Position numbers and translations under genes: made by a program
Source: Filosporella fistucella
Lineage: Eukaryota > Ascomycota > Leotiomycetes > Helotiales
Length of the DNA stretch: 64,000 bases
Assembly: GCA_030077755.1 (NCBI GenBank)
Contig: JAQJZZ010000004.1
Span: 1,674,001 to 1,738,000, forward strand
Direction: 5' to 3'
The notes under the pieces: model-generated
Seen by the model: the letters and a program-made list of their open reading frames with translations, nothing else
What the model was told of the DNA's origin: nothing
Databases searched by the model: none
Part shown: piece by piece, positions 24,609-37,948 of the stretch
How positions within the stretch are numbered: the first letter of the stretch is position 1
Layout: each line of letters starts with the position of its first letter

Positions 24609-27493
24609 ATGGATATCGTATCCTCTGCTTCTGCTGTTGTTGGCCTGGTGTTTAATCTCGCCAAGCTCATCAAAACATGCAACGATATTCGCGGCCGGTA
24701 TAAAAATTCCAATCGCACTGTGGAATGCATTAGACATGAGTTAGAGACCTTGCAAGGTGCACTGCAAGAGTTGGCCAGCCTGATGATGCATGATGCATCC
24801 GCCCTCTCTTCGCGATGGGACTCAAATAAGACGTTACCTAGAACATTCTCTCGTGCTATCAACGGTTTTGGAAGGACCATAGAAGACCTGCAGAAGTCAC
24901 TAGATCTGCTCCAACCACTTGAAGAGAAGCTAAGAAAGGGCGATAAAATAAGACTTCTATGGAACGAAGACGGGATGAAAGAACATCTTGGACAGTTGAG
25001 AGCACAATCGAACGCCCTGCAATTACTCCTGCTTGTACTCCAAACGTAAGTCCCGTCCCGTTATCTTGAACAAGCTCTTTTCACATTGTGACAAACTTCA
25101 GTGGGGGTGTGTCTGAAATAAAGAAACACCTGGGGAAAGTTGAAATTATTCTGGGGCAGCTGTCCAATTTCACATCAAACCCTAGAACGGAAACCAACTC
25201 GCTTGATATATTCAAAGACGAAGAAGATTTAATCTGCTTCAACCAGGAAAGTGGCTGGGATGGGACGAAGTATGGAAAATTTGCTCTCTCTCAGACTGCT
25301 GTACTTGAAGCGACGTTTGTGATCAACGAAGATGATCATCTGGAAAAGGACCAGGAATCCGCCGACGGGCCATCTGACGATAGATCTGAGAGTAATCCCT
25401 CAGAACCAGAACTTCCAGGAGACCTTGATATTCTTTCTTCCCAGGGAAAATGCAACAAAACCGGGCACAGTGGAATCACACTTCGAGTAGTCTCTGAAAA
25501 CGAGAGCACGCCCATTCGCTCTCCTATAAGCAAGCCAGACAGTTCTGAATCCTCTCACACTTCATCCCACTCGAACAACGGAAATCGGTCTGAACGCATT
25601 CCGGAAATTATCCAGGCGGTACTCAGTGGACGCGAGGATGAAGTCACACGATTGTTGGATGATGGTCACGATGTCAATGTTCGGCATCCCATCACTAGAA
25701 AGACGCCTCTGATGTACGCGGCATATTTGAACTTCTCGGCCATTCTGGGTTTATTGATAGAGCGAGGAGCGGATATTGCGTTGGTCGACGGAGAATCGTG
25801 GACTGCAGTTCATTTCGCAGCTTCGGAAGGATCTTTAGCCTGTATGGAACTTCTTATATCCATGAATATCGCTCTCACTGCCCCGGACTACTTCCACGAA
25901 ACCCCATTGCACCACGCGACGAAATTAGGTAGGGGTGAAATTGTCAAAACACTTCTTCCTTTCTATCCCAATCTGGTGCAATGGACAAACTCAGACCAGA
26001 GGAATGTATTTCATCTCGCGGCAATGTTCGATAGAGTCGAGATGTTTGATCTTGTTGATACATATATGAAGCCTACTTTACCAGAAAGTCAGCTTTCGTG
26101 TGAAGATCCCAAGAATCCTCCTATGAAGACTATTCATACGTACCCTGAAATAAAGAGGGCTCTCGATGAACCAGACGTATACGGGTGTACACCTTTCCAG
26201 CTTGCAGTCTTAGGCCAAGCCAATGAAGCAGTATCAGCTATCTTACGGTTAACCACCACGAATATCAACAATCCAATTTATGTTATCTATGAGGATCGAG
26301 ACAAACGGTCTTGGACGACAGCGTTGCATCTAGCGACTCAATCTAGCAATCTAGATCTTATCATAGCTCTCCTAGTTAAAGGGGCTAATGTCAACTCTGT
26401 GAATTCTTTTGATAAGACTCCCATATGCTGGGCCCTGGAACTAGAGCTGGAATTGATCACCAAATGCCTCCTCTCACATGGTGCAGAATTCCACGGATTT
26501 CCCAAGATAAACAGGTCTGGTTCAAAGCTTGACCCGGACTTTTCGAATCGAGTTCTTGATCTAATCAAGACTTCAATAGGAACAAACACCATTGTAGCTG
26601 CCCAAGGGAAACACATACTTCGAGAAGCTCAAATTCGTGGCAGATGGGACATTGTGAAAGAATTGATAGGGCGGGGCGAGCATCCAAAAACAATACTGGG
26701 TGCTATACTCGAGGAACAACGTACTATACAGCAAGCTCTTGATAGTGCCACTGTGGAGACCATGGAATTTCTATTGCAACATGGTGCATATCCCAATGGG
26801 AAGATTATGGGGACTTGTGGTACACAGTGGTACCTGCCAATTCATCTGGCTGCTCACAACGGCAGAATTGATATGATTCAAGTGTTAATGCGCTATGGCA
26901 GTGATCTTCTCTCTAAAGATTCCTCGAATAATCTTTCCACGTTTTCATATGCAGCTACGAGCGGAAATATCGAGATGGTAGTCTTTATCTTTGAGGAACT
27001 CTTCAAATACAGATTCCCAGATGTTGTGACCAGAAAGCGGCGGATAGAGGAGGCTTTATTTGAAGCTTGCCGGGGGGTTTTGGACCGTGGAGGCACAAAT
27101 ATGGTAGAAATGTTGAGAATTGTCGTAGGTCTTTGTGAGCAGGAGCTTGGCCAGACCACTCGCCTCAAGGAGATGATACTCGCAAAGGCGGTCCGCTATG
27201 GTAGGATAGAAGCAGTCAAGCTGGTGATCCAACACGTTTCTCTAACCACTTACGTGATGGACAAGATAAAATTTCGTCTTCAAAGTAACGAGTCATTCGA
27301 GCCAAATAATGAGGCAGATTTTGAGTCATGCAAGGACTTGGTTTGGGCTGCGAGGGAGAAACAGCAAAGAAGCAGTGAAAGTCAATTCCAATGGGGGCCA
27401 AACCAAAAGATGTCAAGCTCAAATGCTCAGGAGGAGGAGAAAGACACCAAACGATCCAGCAAAACAAGTAGACTTTGGGGAGGACTCAGGTGA
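24609..27493 (+). CDS. HeLo-like N-terminal domain plus ankyrin repeats, STAND-type-related protein
   Basis: Two exons: 24609-25045 and 25102-27493 (intron GTAAGT...TTCAG, 56 nt), giving 942 residues. The N-terminus (MDIVSSASAVVGLVFNLAKL, IKTCNDIRGRYKNSNRTVEC, IRHELETLQGALQELASLM) matches the helical N-terminal domain of fungal STAND/NLR-like proteins (Pfam Helo_like_N, by recall). A Ser-rich acidic linker spans about 230-320. Ankyrin repeats run from about 335 to 800: KTPLMYAAYLNFSAILGLLI, WTAVHFAASEGSLACMELLI, ETPLHHATKLGRGEIVKTLL, TALHLATQSSNLDLIIALLV and LPIHLAAHNGRIDMIQVLM. There is no NACHT or NB-ARC segment (no P-loop seen). Such N-termini can be membrane-active cell-death effectors in allorecognition and immunity; that role is inference here. 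Confidence 0.88.
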
Positions 27494-28639
27494 AAGATCA
27501 TGACGCATCTGAATGAGGTCCCGCTGCAGAAAAGCACAATGATGAATTACTCATCCTACACGAGGATATTTACTGAGGGTATCAGGCTGCCAGGTATCTC
27601 AACCGCAGAAATCCAAGTCCGAGAATGGAGAAAAGCATGCGAAGCGCTGTGGGTAATGACTTACTCTGAGGCGAAATTTTCAGCAGTCAATAGTCAGAAC
27701 TTTCACCTGGCAGAGACGACGTAAACTATCGGAAGCCAAGCAGACCTTCGTTGCATATCAAGTTAGCATTGTGGAAGAGAGCCTGACTCAACCCATCGGT
27801 CTGACACCAAGTTGGCTCGATACTGTATGAGAAGGAAGATGGGCAGGGTGCAGGCAAATCTGTTACCTTTGTTATTGGGAATTTGGGAGTGGCGGTGGAA
27901 TTTCCGGTAGAATTGTCAAAAGAGGTATGTCCTCTGAACAATGATATTAGAATATATATTTCAGATATTGCGTGGATAGAGGGAGAATACTTTCTTGGGA
28001 GGACGAAATGGGAGTGGGCAATTTTGAAAGTCGTGATAACGGTTATGCAAAGAGATCAAAAAGGATCAGACAATCTTATGGTCGAATTCATCTCATCATT
28101 TGAGAGCCCGAATTCAAGATTCAAATTGTAGAGTCCCCTTGGGACAGGAATGAGTATTTGAAGTACATCACCCGAGCAGTTGAACGCGATTCAAGGACAA
28201 ACGTGTTACTTCAAGCACACCGGCAAGCACAAAACGAGAGAATCACTCAACAATTCACAAGCACCGACCCCACAACTTAGAAACAAACTCTCATAACCAA
28301 ATAATCTATAAACCCCATGCCTAGCCATAAAAACTAAAAGCTATCTACATGCCCCCAACACAACTATGCACAATCACAACCACAACCCCAACTATCCAAC
28401 TACAACCTCCCTTATCCTCTCCTCGACATGACCTGACCTAGCAAGCGAGCGAGCGAGTAACCTGAAAAGAGATAACCGCCTGAAATGTTAACGCCTCTTA
28501 TGTATGTATAGCGAACGAATGCATCTCGGCTGACACAGAGGAAAGGGAGAGGCCGTCGCGTACGACCAGGCTCTCGACGCACATGCAACTGTATAGCTTC
28601 CTACTTATCCAACAGAGCGAATCCAAGAAATAGGACAGA
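27494..28639. other. Convergent intergenic interval
   Basis: Lies between the ankyrin gene (+) and the OSBP gene (-). Two plus-strand frames (27500-27724, 74 codons; 27883-28131, 82 codons) have reasonable composition but no motif. They may be remnants of a longer ankyrin-gene tail. Otherwise nothing recognised. Confidence 0.4.
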
Positions 28640-30360
28640 CTACGTTGGTACAACTTCCTTCCCCAATACACTCTCCAGATCCCATACTCCATTTTCTAGC
28701 GCCTTGAGAACCTCCTTCCCTTTCTCACTTAATTCTGGTTTTCCACCTTCATCTGTAGCACCAGTAAAGAATTTCGGTTGCCATTTCTCTCCCTTTGCTT
28801 CTCTTTCTCTAGCTAATTCTCTCTGCCGCTCTTCTAATTCCTGCTTGAGGGTTGTAGCGAGTGAGAACTGGCGGTTATGGATAGCGTTTGTGACGCCGGA
28901 CCAGAAACGGAGAGATTCATTTGGAAGTTGGGTTTCCGTTGGTGGAAGGATTTTGGGGGATACGCTGAGGGGCGAAAGATCGATTAGAGGGGTTGGGGTG
29001 GAGTCCTGGGGGTTTGTTAGCTTTGCGATCTGGGATGGAATAGGCATTGGCCTAGAATGAGGTGAGAGGCAGGCAAGCTCGACTTACAGATTTAGCACCC
29101 AAAGTATAAAACAGCTTGTCTATCCAATTCCCTGATATCCTGGCCAGAACATCCTTATCTGGTACATCTCTAATCCTCGTCTTATTATCATTCTCCGGAT
29201 CATATCTGAACACCACTCCTTCCACTTTATTCTGTGTCTTTCCCAACCATCCTTCCTCCATATAATGCAATATCGTCTTTATCTTCGTCTGCGGACATGT
29301 AATGTAGCACTGATCGCCTACTGTCACGGAGAGACTGCCGCGGAGGAGACCACCCAGGTGAGCAGCTGGATGTGTGAGTTGATATTGCTCATTGTCTCTT
29401 TTCGCCAAGGTGATGAAGATTCCCAGATTATGCTCGCCTGGAGTCACTTTTATACTGGTTCCTGTGAATTTCGCAGATATTTGATCGAATCCTCGAGCTG
29501 TCAAACCTTTCTCTGGACAATCGACGTAGAAAGCCGAGACAGGTGGATGATGAGAGGTTTGTTCTGTAAGGTAAGAAACCTTCACTGTTTTCCCTGTCTT
29601 TGGAGGAGCTGTCATATCCAAATTGGGGACATCCGAAGAAGAAGCAGTTTTTGGAGGAGTCTTCTTGCCAGATTTGATGGAAGAAGCTGCGCTTCCAGTA
29701 GCCATCTTACTGGCTGTGATCGCTGGAGCATTATCTTCTACCTCCCAATTACACTATCTAATTCAGCAGAACTCCCATAATCTAGCTTTCAACCTACCCT
29801 GAAAAATTCGCCCAATGTAGAATTATATGGTTTGCATGGCTTTCCCTTCACATATTTCAAATCCTTTGTAAACCAAAAACGTAGAACTTCAAGCATGCGA
29901 TCGAAAGCATCATCTGAATCGCCTATGGCAACAAAGGTATTAGGTTGATCGAGGTAATTCCAGTACTCGAGATTGGGTGTTGGCTCTAAGAGTTGGGAGG
30001 GTAGTGAAAAGCGGACTGAAGCTATATCTGCCACTCCAATGAATCTGCAGGTGGAATACGTTAGCAATATTCCTTGCAGATTCCTATACACTCTGGAAGA
30101 AATCCAGAAGTCTCTGAAACAACATTGCAGACCAAGCGCATTGCCACCTTAGCGGTGTGAACAAAGACTTTGATATCGCTATTCCCGAATTCCCTAATAG
30201 AGACCTACTTTCGCAATATCCCCAAAAACATCTTAAGCTTGGATCCATCATCAGGAGGCTTCTCTCGTGCTGTTGTGGCATGGATCGAGGACTCGGAGGT
30301 AGAGGATGGAGCTGTCGAGGCGGGGGAAGCCTCATAGGATCCTGAAGACGCAGATGCCAT
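28640..30360 (-). CDS. Oxysterol-binding protein-related lipid transfer protein (Kes1/Osh4 type)
   Basis: Four exons: 30360-30209, 30044-29798, 29753-29088 and 29029-28640, giving 484 residues with phase-consistent junctions. The core reads MFLGILRKFIGVADIASVRF, LPSQLLEPTPNLEYWNYLD, KPYNSTLGEFFRCNWEVED and the OSBP signature EQTSHHPPVSAF (from Glu197). The C-terminal part has LIDLSPLSVSPKILPPTETQ, SLRFWSGVTNAIHNRQFSLA and TTLKQELEERQREL. It lacks PH and ankyrin domains, so it is a short Osh4-like form that would exchange sterol and PI4P between membranes. A Ser/Lys-rich insertion (about 150-187) just before the signature is longer than in Kes1. For the last intron an earlier CTAG acceptor was rejected because it breaks the frame. 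Confidence 0.93.
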
Positions 30361-33300
30361 AACGATAATATTAACAGTAGCAAAAAATGATCCTGCTTAT
30401 CCTATGAATATCTCTCGGGTGGGACAGAGATGTCGTATCGCAAGAGGTTGTACAGACAGAAATGCAGACCACTTGTTCGAATCTCGGTCCACGGTGACGA
30501 CGTTTTGAGAGGCGCCCGATAAGATAGCGAGGCGCTTGGCGGTGGAAAATGATTCTAGAAGCCCCAACAAAATGAAGTTTTTGATGGGTTAGTATGATGA
30601 ATTTCAGGGTATAAAATCACGGATTTATTTCTGTGGAAAGGGAACAGATGAGAGGATATTGAGGTATAGTTGCATTCAATTCTATTTCTGGATAGGGAGT
30701 TGGAAATGATTGTGATCTCTTTATCTGAGCCGTTTCCGCCAATCGATGGACCCACGGGACGAGTTTCATGACTCTCTCCCGCTGAACTGGTGATGTACTA
30801 AACGGGCGTCAATAGCTTCATCATGTGTACAAATTATGAATCAAAGTCACGATAAGTCTTAAAATGAGGTCTGCGAGAACTACGTTCACCCATATTTATC
30901 GTGCGATTTTACATCACTTTACAAACCTTTCAGAAACTGCTTCAGAGTTCGTCAATGACATGACTCGAGCACTTGGCCGATTTTTTCGTGCTAAATTGCA
31001 GCCAAAATCGTGGGGCTTTATGGAAAAATTGGGTTAGGACATGAGAAAGTGTGACCGTGAGGAAATGTTAGTGTATGAACCCTTCAAAAATCTATCTTAT
31101 GGGACATGCAATGCCTTCTTGTGTACTTTTAGTCTTGCAGTTGCAACACTGTTGGTACGGATCAAAAACAGCTTCATTTCACCCACATGACACTCCGATA
31201 TCTGTAGACTTATCTCTTAAAATGTGTAATTCTGCACGAGAAAATGACAAAAAATATCTGGCATTCTCAAACCGATAACTGGAGAGATTCGGAAGAAGAG
31301 AGATGGCGGTTCTCGCGTTCCTCTGGGGCCATAGTAAAACTCACAGTATCTTCAAAACCACTTCCAACAGCAAGTCATGATTTCTCAAGGCTGGTCATTC
31401 CGAAAATCGCATTAAATACCTAGGTACTATCATATATCCAGATATAAGATGACCATCTTCTTGATGTTACCTTCGCAATTTAGAGGGCCCTTACCTCAAC
31501 CCCGTCATGTAGTACCCCTTACTCGCTACTTATTCACGACTCACTTCAACTCCTCTCCTGTTCTGAAAAACCACACCACTTTATCACCTCCCACTTTCTA
31601 CACACCACATAAGCAGCAGCAAAAACATCACACAATTGACAGATATGGACAAGGAATAAACCACATATCAGAACTTATCACCTCATACTTCCCAAGCCCA
31701 ATGATTTCCATTGATTTTCCTTAACCTCTCAATGTGGAGACTTGAAGATATGTAAGATTACTCTCATCATTTCAACATCTCGACATAGATCTAGATACGA
31801 ATATCGACATAGTATGACGAACTCGGAAACGCTATATCTAGATACTCAGATAGCAGCGCCCTCAAACTCGGGATAATAGGGTAACATGAGCTGCAAATCG
31901 GGACTGAAAAACAGGAATATAATCGGATCGCAGTGCAGAAACAGACATATTTTCGGAGAGAAGTGCTACTTGCAGAAAAGACACAACGGGGGAGTAACCC
32001 GATATTCGCATAACATTTTTAGACAGTGACAGTGACAGTGAGGGGCATAGATATTCGCCGCCGTACACGTACAGCATGCGCTTGCTTGCGGTGCAGCGAA
32101 TGCATAACACAGGTAATATTAATGCCTGACTATACCATCCTATGAACTCAATTCCAGCAAGTGCATGTGCTTGCATCGAAAAACAGAAGAAGAAAATTTG
32201 CCGACGATAAAATCTTGGTGGCGAATATCAAGATGGACACCGCAGGCAGGGCGACGATGTGTTGGGGTGAGAGGATGGATGGTAGGGTACTCGGTATGAG
32301 CGCCAGAAGGGTGATGGTGCCCGATTGCATTGAATGATTGATGGGTATTCCGTGGAAGAGGGGAGTACTGTACTGCCACCACCGATTTGCAAAGCCGAAA
32401 CTCATCCTCGAATTACATTTCAAATTTTTCATTCTCGGCACGCAGAAAGGACAGAGCAAAAACATAAGAATAGAAACAAAAAATTAAGAATAGAAATCTC
32501 GGGTTCCGGCAAGCCCAAAAGACCCTGGATGTCACATCGTGCTCTTTCAATATGTCTATCAGTTCTACATCTATGGCTGAACAATGGATGTCAATGTCAA
32601 TCATCACCTCTTTCTCAACATATTCCCCGTAGCGCGGCGTACAGAAGAATGATAGAACCCCCTAAACAACAGAAATAGAAAATGGGGATGGAGTATGATG
32701 TCATGCCACCCTCCTCTTATCCTTACAGAGCCGAGAGAGGGGTTAATCTTCGCGAGAACCTTAGTTGGGTGACTGCGTGTGGCTCCCCGGCTTTTCTGAC
32801 ATAGGGATGATACATGGATTATTGGCGTCGGACCCTGAGGTGAGGATCTTTCTAATTGACTTTTTTGAAAGGTGGGTTTGTAGATCAGATGTAGATGGAG
32901 CTATGAGGGACTCGGGTCAGGGTTATGGTGATATAAAAAGATTGAATAATGCGGTACAGTAATTGTTCCGAAGGCTTTCTTGGGTTCTGGGATTGAGCTT
33001 TTAGTGCTGGTGAGTTATGGAGCTGGATGGAGGGATTCATGGTTGAGGTACGGCGATAGGAATTGGGTTTGGTGGTTTTTGGAGGGGTGTCTAGGTAAGT
33101 GGTGGGGTGGAGGGGAGACTGGGATGTGAGCTATCAATTGAAGAGGATGATTTCTTGTCAGATAAGGAAGTATTTCGTTGAGAGGTAAAAATGAATTGAG
33201 TACGAGTAAGGTAGAAATAAATTGTGCTCGGCGCGTAGAATTATTGCATATATCCCAGCAGCAGAGTAATAACAAGTGGCGATTCTCACAACCCCAAAGC

Positions 33301-36300
33301 TCCTCTCTCCGCATCGCGTCACAAAATCATACCGCGACAAACAGCCCATTTTCTCTCTGCTCCGAAATCCTAGTTGATATCTATCGTATGAAGTGGATCA
33401 GACATCACAGCTGCTTGATAGCAATAGCTTTGTACATCTTCTTCTAGCACCTATTCCTGCTATTCTCCCATTTAGGTCTTTGCACCGACAACGAGCATAG
33501 GAAAAAAAAATTAGACCTATGACGTAGTGTCATAGCTTTCCCTACCCTCACTTTTCCTCAATGCAAGGGCTTGCAACGTTTAGATGTGAATCGCAGGAGG
33601 GTGCCCTTGTCAATTGTTAAGGCGGCTTGTGGCTTGTGAGACATTTCTGTCTTTCGGAAAGTGGAGTACGGTGGCCTGAGATGATGCTATCTGATCTGAT
33701 CTGATTAGAGTGGGTAATTATGAGACATAAGATATGAACAAGTATAGAGATATGAAGATATATGAATTTGTATTGATGTTTATTATAGTATGAATTAGGG
33801 AAATGAGGAAAGGGATATCATAGGCTTGAGTTTCATTTCCTAAGGAAACTAATCTTCAGCCACGATACTAACGTGACATCCGAAAACATGAATAGCCGTC
33901 AACTGGTCCAGACTGCACCAGCCTCATGTCAACAATGTCACCAAAAGAGTGTTTCAGAATGCAGCACTAGCTTTATACCCCAGATTGGCGTGTTTTTCAC
34001 AGCAATCCAGACCGGTCTTTGAGGTTGCAAACCCTACCCTCACCGTCCACAAGCTTTAAGCCCTCAATCCCAAATCTGCACTTCCATGCACGCCAAAGAA
34101 CAACACAACTCTCACCAACTCGAGCCCAAAAAAACAAATGTCGTAGTTGAGTCAAATGACAGGTCCTGCATAAGGAGTATGCATATGATGACGAAAAGAA
34201 GCGAGGAGGAGAGAATGAGAATGACGTAGGTGGAGCCAGGGATACACAGCGCCTATTGCGCCAAGACACAGCACACTGACTTCCGTGCCTCGCTAATGGG
34301 AATGAGAATGAGACATTCCCTTCATCCCCGCCAGAATACCCTTCTTCCCTTGTCTGATTGATAGCCGAGAAGAAAGAAAGAAGAAATTTGAGACAGACAA
34401 GCATTGTTATGTTTGACACTGACGCCTTTTACGTAGTTTAATTTGGGAAATGATGCTGTTTCTCTTTTCTCTCCCGCCGCGGGAGGCTTTGGAAGGCGAT
34501 TCCTCCGGAGAAAGTGTTTGGATTGTGTGGACTTTGTGAGGGTAAGTGCCTGGTCCCCTTTACTCGGGCGCTGGAGGTGTGTGACGCGGATCTGTTCATC
34601 CGTTTTTTTGGTAGTGGAGGGTGGATAAGATGTCCTTTGATTGGGATTCATATTACCATGTACCTAGTACGTGGTATGCCAATGCCATATCACTTGTGAA
34701 ATATCCCGATACCTCAGGTCGGCGGTGGGCGGTGAGACAATGGTGGATAGTGGACGACCTCGACGACGTAATTATGCTGAGAGAGCGATAACAGTGACAT
34801 ATTGGAGACACAAATTGAAATGAAGGATGTTTGAACCGCGACCGCGATACTAGATCTCGTAAGCATCGCTAGAAGAAGTCCCACTTGAGGTTGAGAAACA
34901 TCCCACGTGTAGTGAGGTGAAAGAAACCAGAGCTAGCAATTGTCATAACAGACGAGAAAACAGAAACAGAAACAGAAAATGGTGAATTGCCCACGCCACT
35001 TGGCAACTCGGTCGACCCCGAGAGATTTCAGCTTCCTCTGTTGAAAGTGCTACGATATCGAGGTGAGCTGGTGAGAAACACTTCTCCCTCTCCTCCCTCA
35101 TTGTAAAAGACACAAAATAGAAAGAACAAAACTCGCCACAACCTCACCACACGGGGGCCCAAGCATTCTTATTCCCCTCTTACCCTTCCCTCCCTCCAAT
35201 CCTGCCCTACTCTAACATCAATCTCGATCCTAAACGTCCATCAATAGTTCTAGACTCTCATCGCATACTCCGGCCCGTTGATCAAAGGGAGCAGTTTGCT
35301 GCGCCACAGTTGAAGATGCATCAGCCACGTAATTTGCGCCACAGGAGGGGGTGAATAGGAAATGATTTTCGCTGTGGGAGGTCTGCATGTGCTGTTGCAG
35401 AACGGGATGGAAGAGTGAGTTTGTAGGGTTATTTTAGAGGAGCTAGAATTCGAAAAGTAGGAGATTGAATTAGTTTTGTAGAAAGTAGATAGTAGATAGA
35501 TTGTAGATGTATGCTAATTAATTATTTAGTTTTAGATGGTTTTGTATGGTTTTGTTAGACTGGTCTTCCTCCTCTCGATTTACCCTTCGAGCGCTTTGGT
35601 ATTGTGAATCCCTCTCAATACCCTCTCCTTCCTCCGAATTCCCATCTCCCTATCCCTATCATCCCCATTTCTCAATACCTCCAATACCCAATCGCTCTCC
35701 TATTCCTCCTCATCCTCTTTCTTAACAACTCCACTGTCTTCCTACACCTCTCCTCCCATAATGCGAAAGATTAAATCCCCTTTCCATTAATGCACAAAAT
35801 AACCGAAACACGCTTCCCTTGCACGGTATTCACAACCGCATTTCCAATTCCGATCCCTGAGCTTTGACTGGTTGACACGGCGGGACAGGGATCAGGCCAT
35901 CGAGATGAGATGAGAGCTCGGACTTGGGTTCCACTTCCGCTCTTTAATCCTCTTTTATCTAGATCGAGATGAAGATTTCTAGAAAGACTGACAGGAGGGA
36001 TTATTTGGCGTATACTCGGATACTCCGTAGCAAGATTTTTTTTTATGGAGGAGACTAGGGAGGTGATGATGAGGAGCGAGAACTCGGCACTTGTAAACCA
36101 TGACCGTTGAAACAAACCGTTTGGAAAATGGGTGCTAGAGACGGCATGAGTATGAGCACGAGCTCCTATCTAAATCCGTTCAAGGGATCAGAGATCTGTT
36201 TCGTGTGTTGCGGATTAGGAAGTGCATTTGGGTGGTTGTAGATGTGTTGTATTTTTCTTTAATACTCTATCTTTATCTAGAAATCACTATATTCTCCCCT

Positions 36301-37928
36301 TCCTGATTTAGGAACGCAAGCCCTACAGTACAATCAAAATACAAATACAGAGATAAAGGTACCGTATATACAGTACTGTACATCTCTATCTCCCCCAAAC
36401 CCACTATTCCAGAACAGGAAGACAAGGTCCTTAACCCCAATCTTCCTCAAAAAACGGATGATTGGACAACAAACCTTGATGTGAAAAGCGGTTGATGAGC
36501 TTATTTCGGATGTTTGACGCGTTTGACTAATTAGGTGGAGGGAGGGGATAGGATAGGAATTCAGAGAAAAATGTTATGCGTGTTTATGCGTAGGATGTTT
36601 GATCCGCGATTAGATTTCGTTTTTGATCCATGGGGAAGATAGAGGGAGATGTTATGATGTGGTATTTTTCCGCTTTATAAGAAGGAGGAGTGATGTTTAT
36701 GATAATGAATTGATGAGGATATGCTTTCATCTTCCCTTGAATTTAATCTCCAATCACGTTAGCTCCCGGCTCTCTTAGACTCTTACCCTTCTCTGGCGCC
36801 AGGGAAAATAAAACTCTAATCTTATATCAATGACCTACATATTACATTCAATAGCTTCTCCCTTCCGCGTTCCAAAACGGTATTTCTACCGAGAGTATTC
36901 TCCGATAGCTATGCATAAGTAGAGAGCCTGGGATTGGGATTGGGATTTGTTTCCTGATGGAGAAAACTGCACCGGTGGGAGATCAGAGGTGATGTCAAGA
37001 TGGAGAGGTGGGATTAGGATTTCTAGAAAGAAGGAGGGATAGCTTGTACGGAGGGAGGGGAGGGGGTTAGGACGCCGGTGGTAGTGAGGGAGGTTTACTT
37101 TTTGATCGTGGAGATGCATGGATGTTAAAAGGTAAGTAAAATGTTTGAAGGTCTCATGTTCTCAATTAGCATAAGTATATCGGACCTTCTCACCACAATC
37201 ATCACATATACCCCCATTAATTCATAACCCTTCCATCCACCTCACCTCTCTTCTCTTCTCCTCTCCTCAAAATACCACTAAGAGCCTCCACAATCCAACG
37301 CCTCATCTCCGATACCAATACCATTCTACAAAGTAATTTCACCCTCACCTTGCACGTACATACATCCTCTCTAGCCACTCTCCACTCACCTCACCTCAGG
37401 TCCCGCGCGCATAAAGCCTCGTAATGTGGCGACGAAACCCGTAAAAGGGAAAAGGAATGTAGATCTGTGGCTTGAAAAGAGGGTTTTTCTACAGTATGGG
37501 CTCAGACAGGAGATAAGCTTCGTTTCGTGTGCAGTGAGCCGTTGGAAGGCAATGGGATTAAGGTATGTGGCTCAGGCTCACTGACTTTGTGTGGGAAGTT
37601 TATGTGCGTTTGAGGAAGGGAGGGGTGTGGCTGTGTACGAAGTACTAACACCTACCTAAGGTACCTAGGAGAAGTTTTGTGCCAGAACGGATAGAGTGCA
37701 TGGCATTTGGGTCGGTCTGGATGAATCACTCGTGCCCTCTCCCCGCTGGGAGGCCAGACCGTCGAATGATCACTCTCAGGGTCCATCGCGATCAGGACAA
37801 GTGGGTTGGTAGATGGAGCTAGTTATGTATGCACATACGGAGGAATATCTAGAATTGTTTTCGATGAGCGGAGACTTTATGTTTGTGGGTTTTGTGTGTT
37901 GCGATCGTGGGTCAGATGGGCGAAGAAG

Positions 37929-37948
37929 GTACAGTACAGTACAGTACA
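37929..37948. repeat. (GTACA)4 pentanucleotide repeat
   Basis: Four perfect GTACA units in the gene desert. Confidence 0.95.

Noticed and set aside
29030..29087. Alternative acceptor CTAG (about 29052) for the last OSBP intron
   Set aside because: It shifts the frame of the conserved LIDLSPLSV segment; the CCAG acceptor before 29029 keeps the frame.
30470..30490. GTTCGAATC, resembling a tRNA B box, with a possible tRNA gene upstream
   Set aside because: No A box at the expected distance and no cloverleaf could be drawn by eye on either strand.
34443..34699. Short plus-strand frames in the gene desert
   Set aside because: About 60 codons each, no motif, and matched by an opposite-strand frame.
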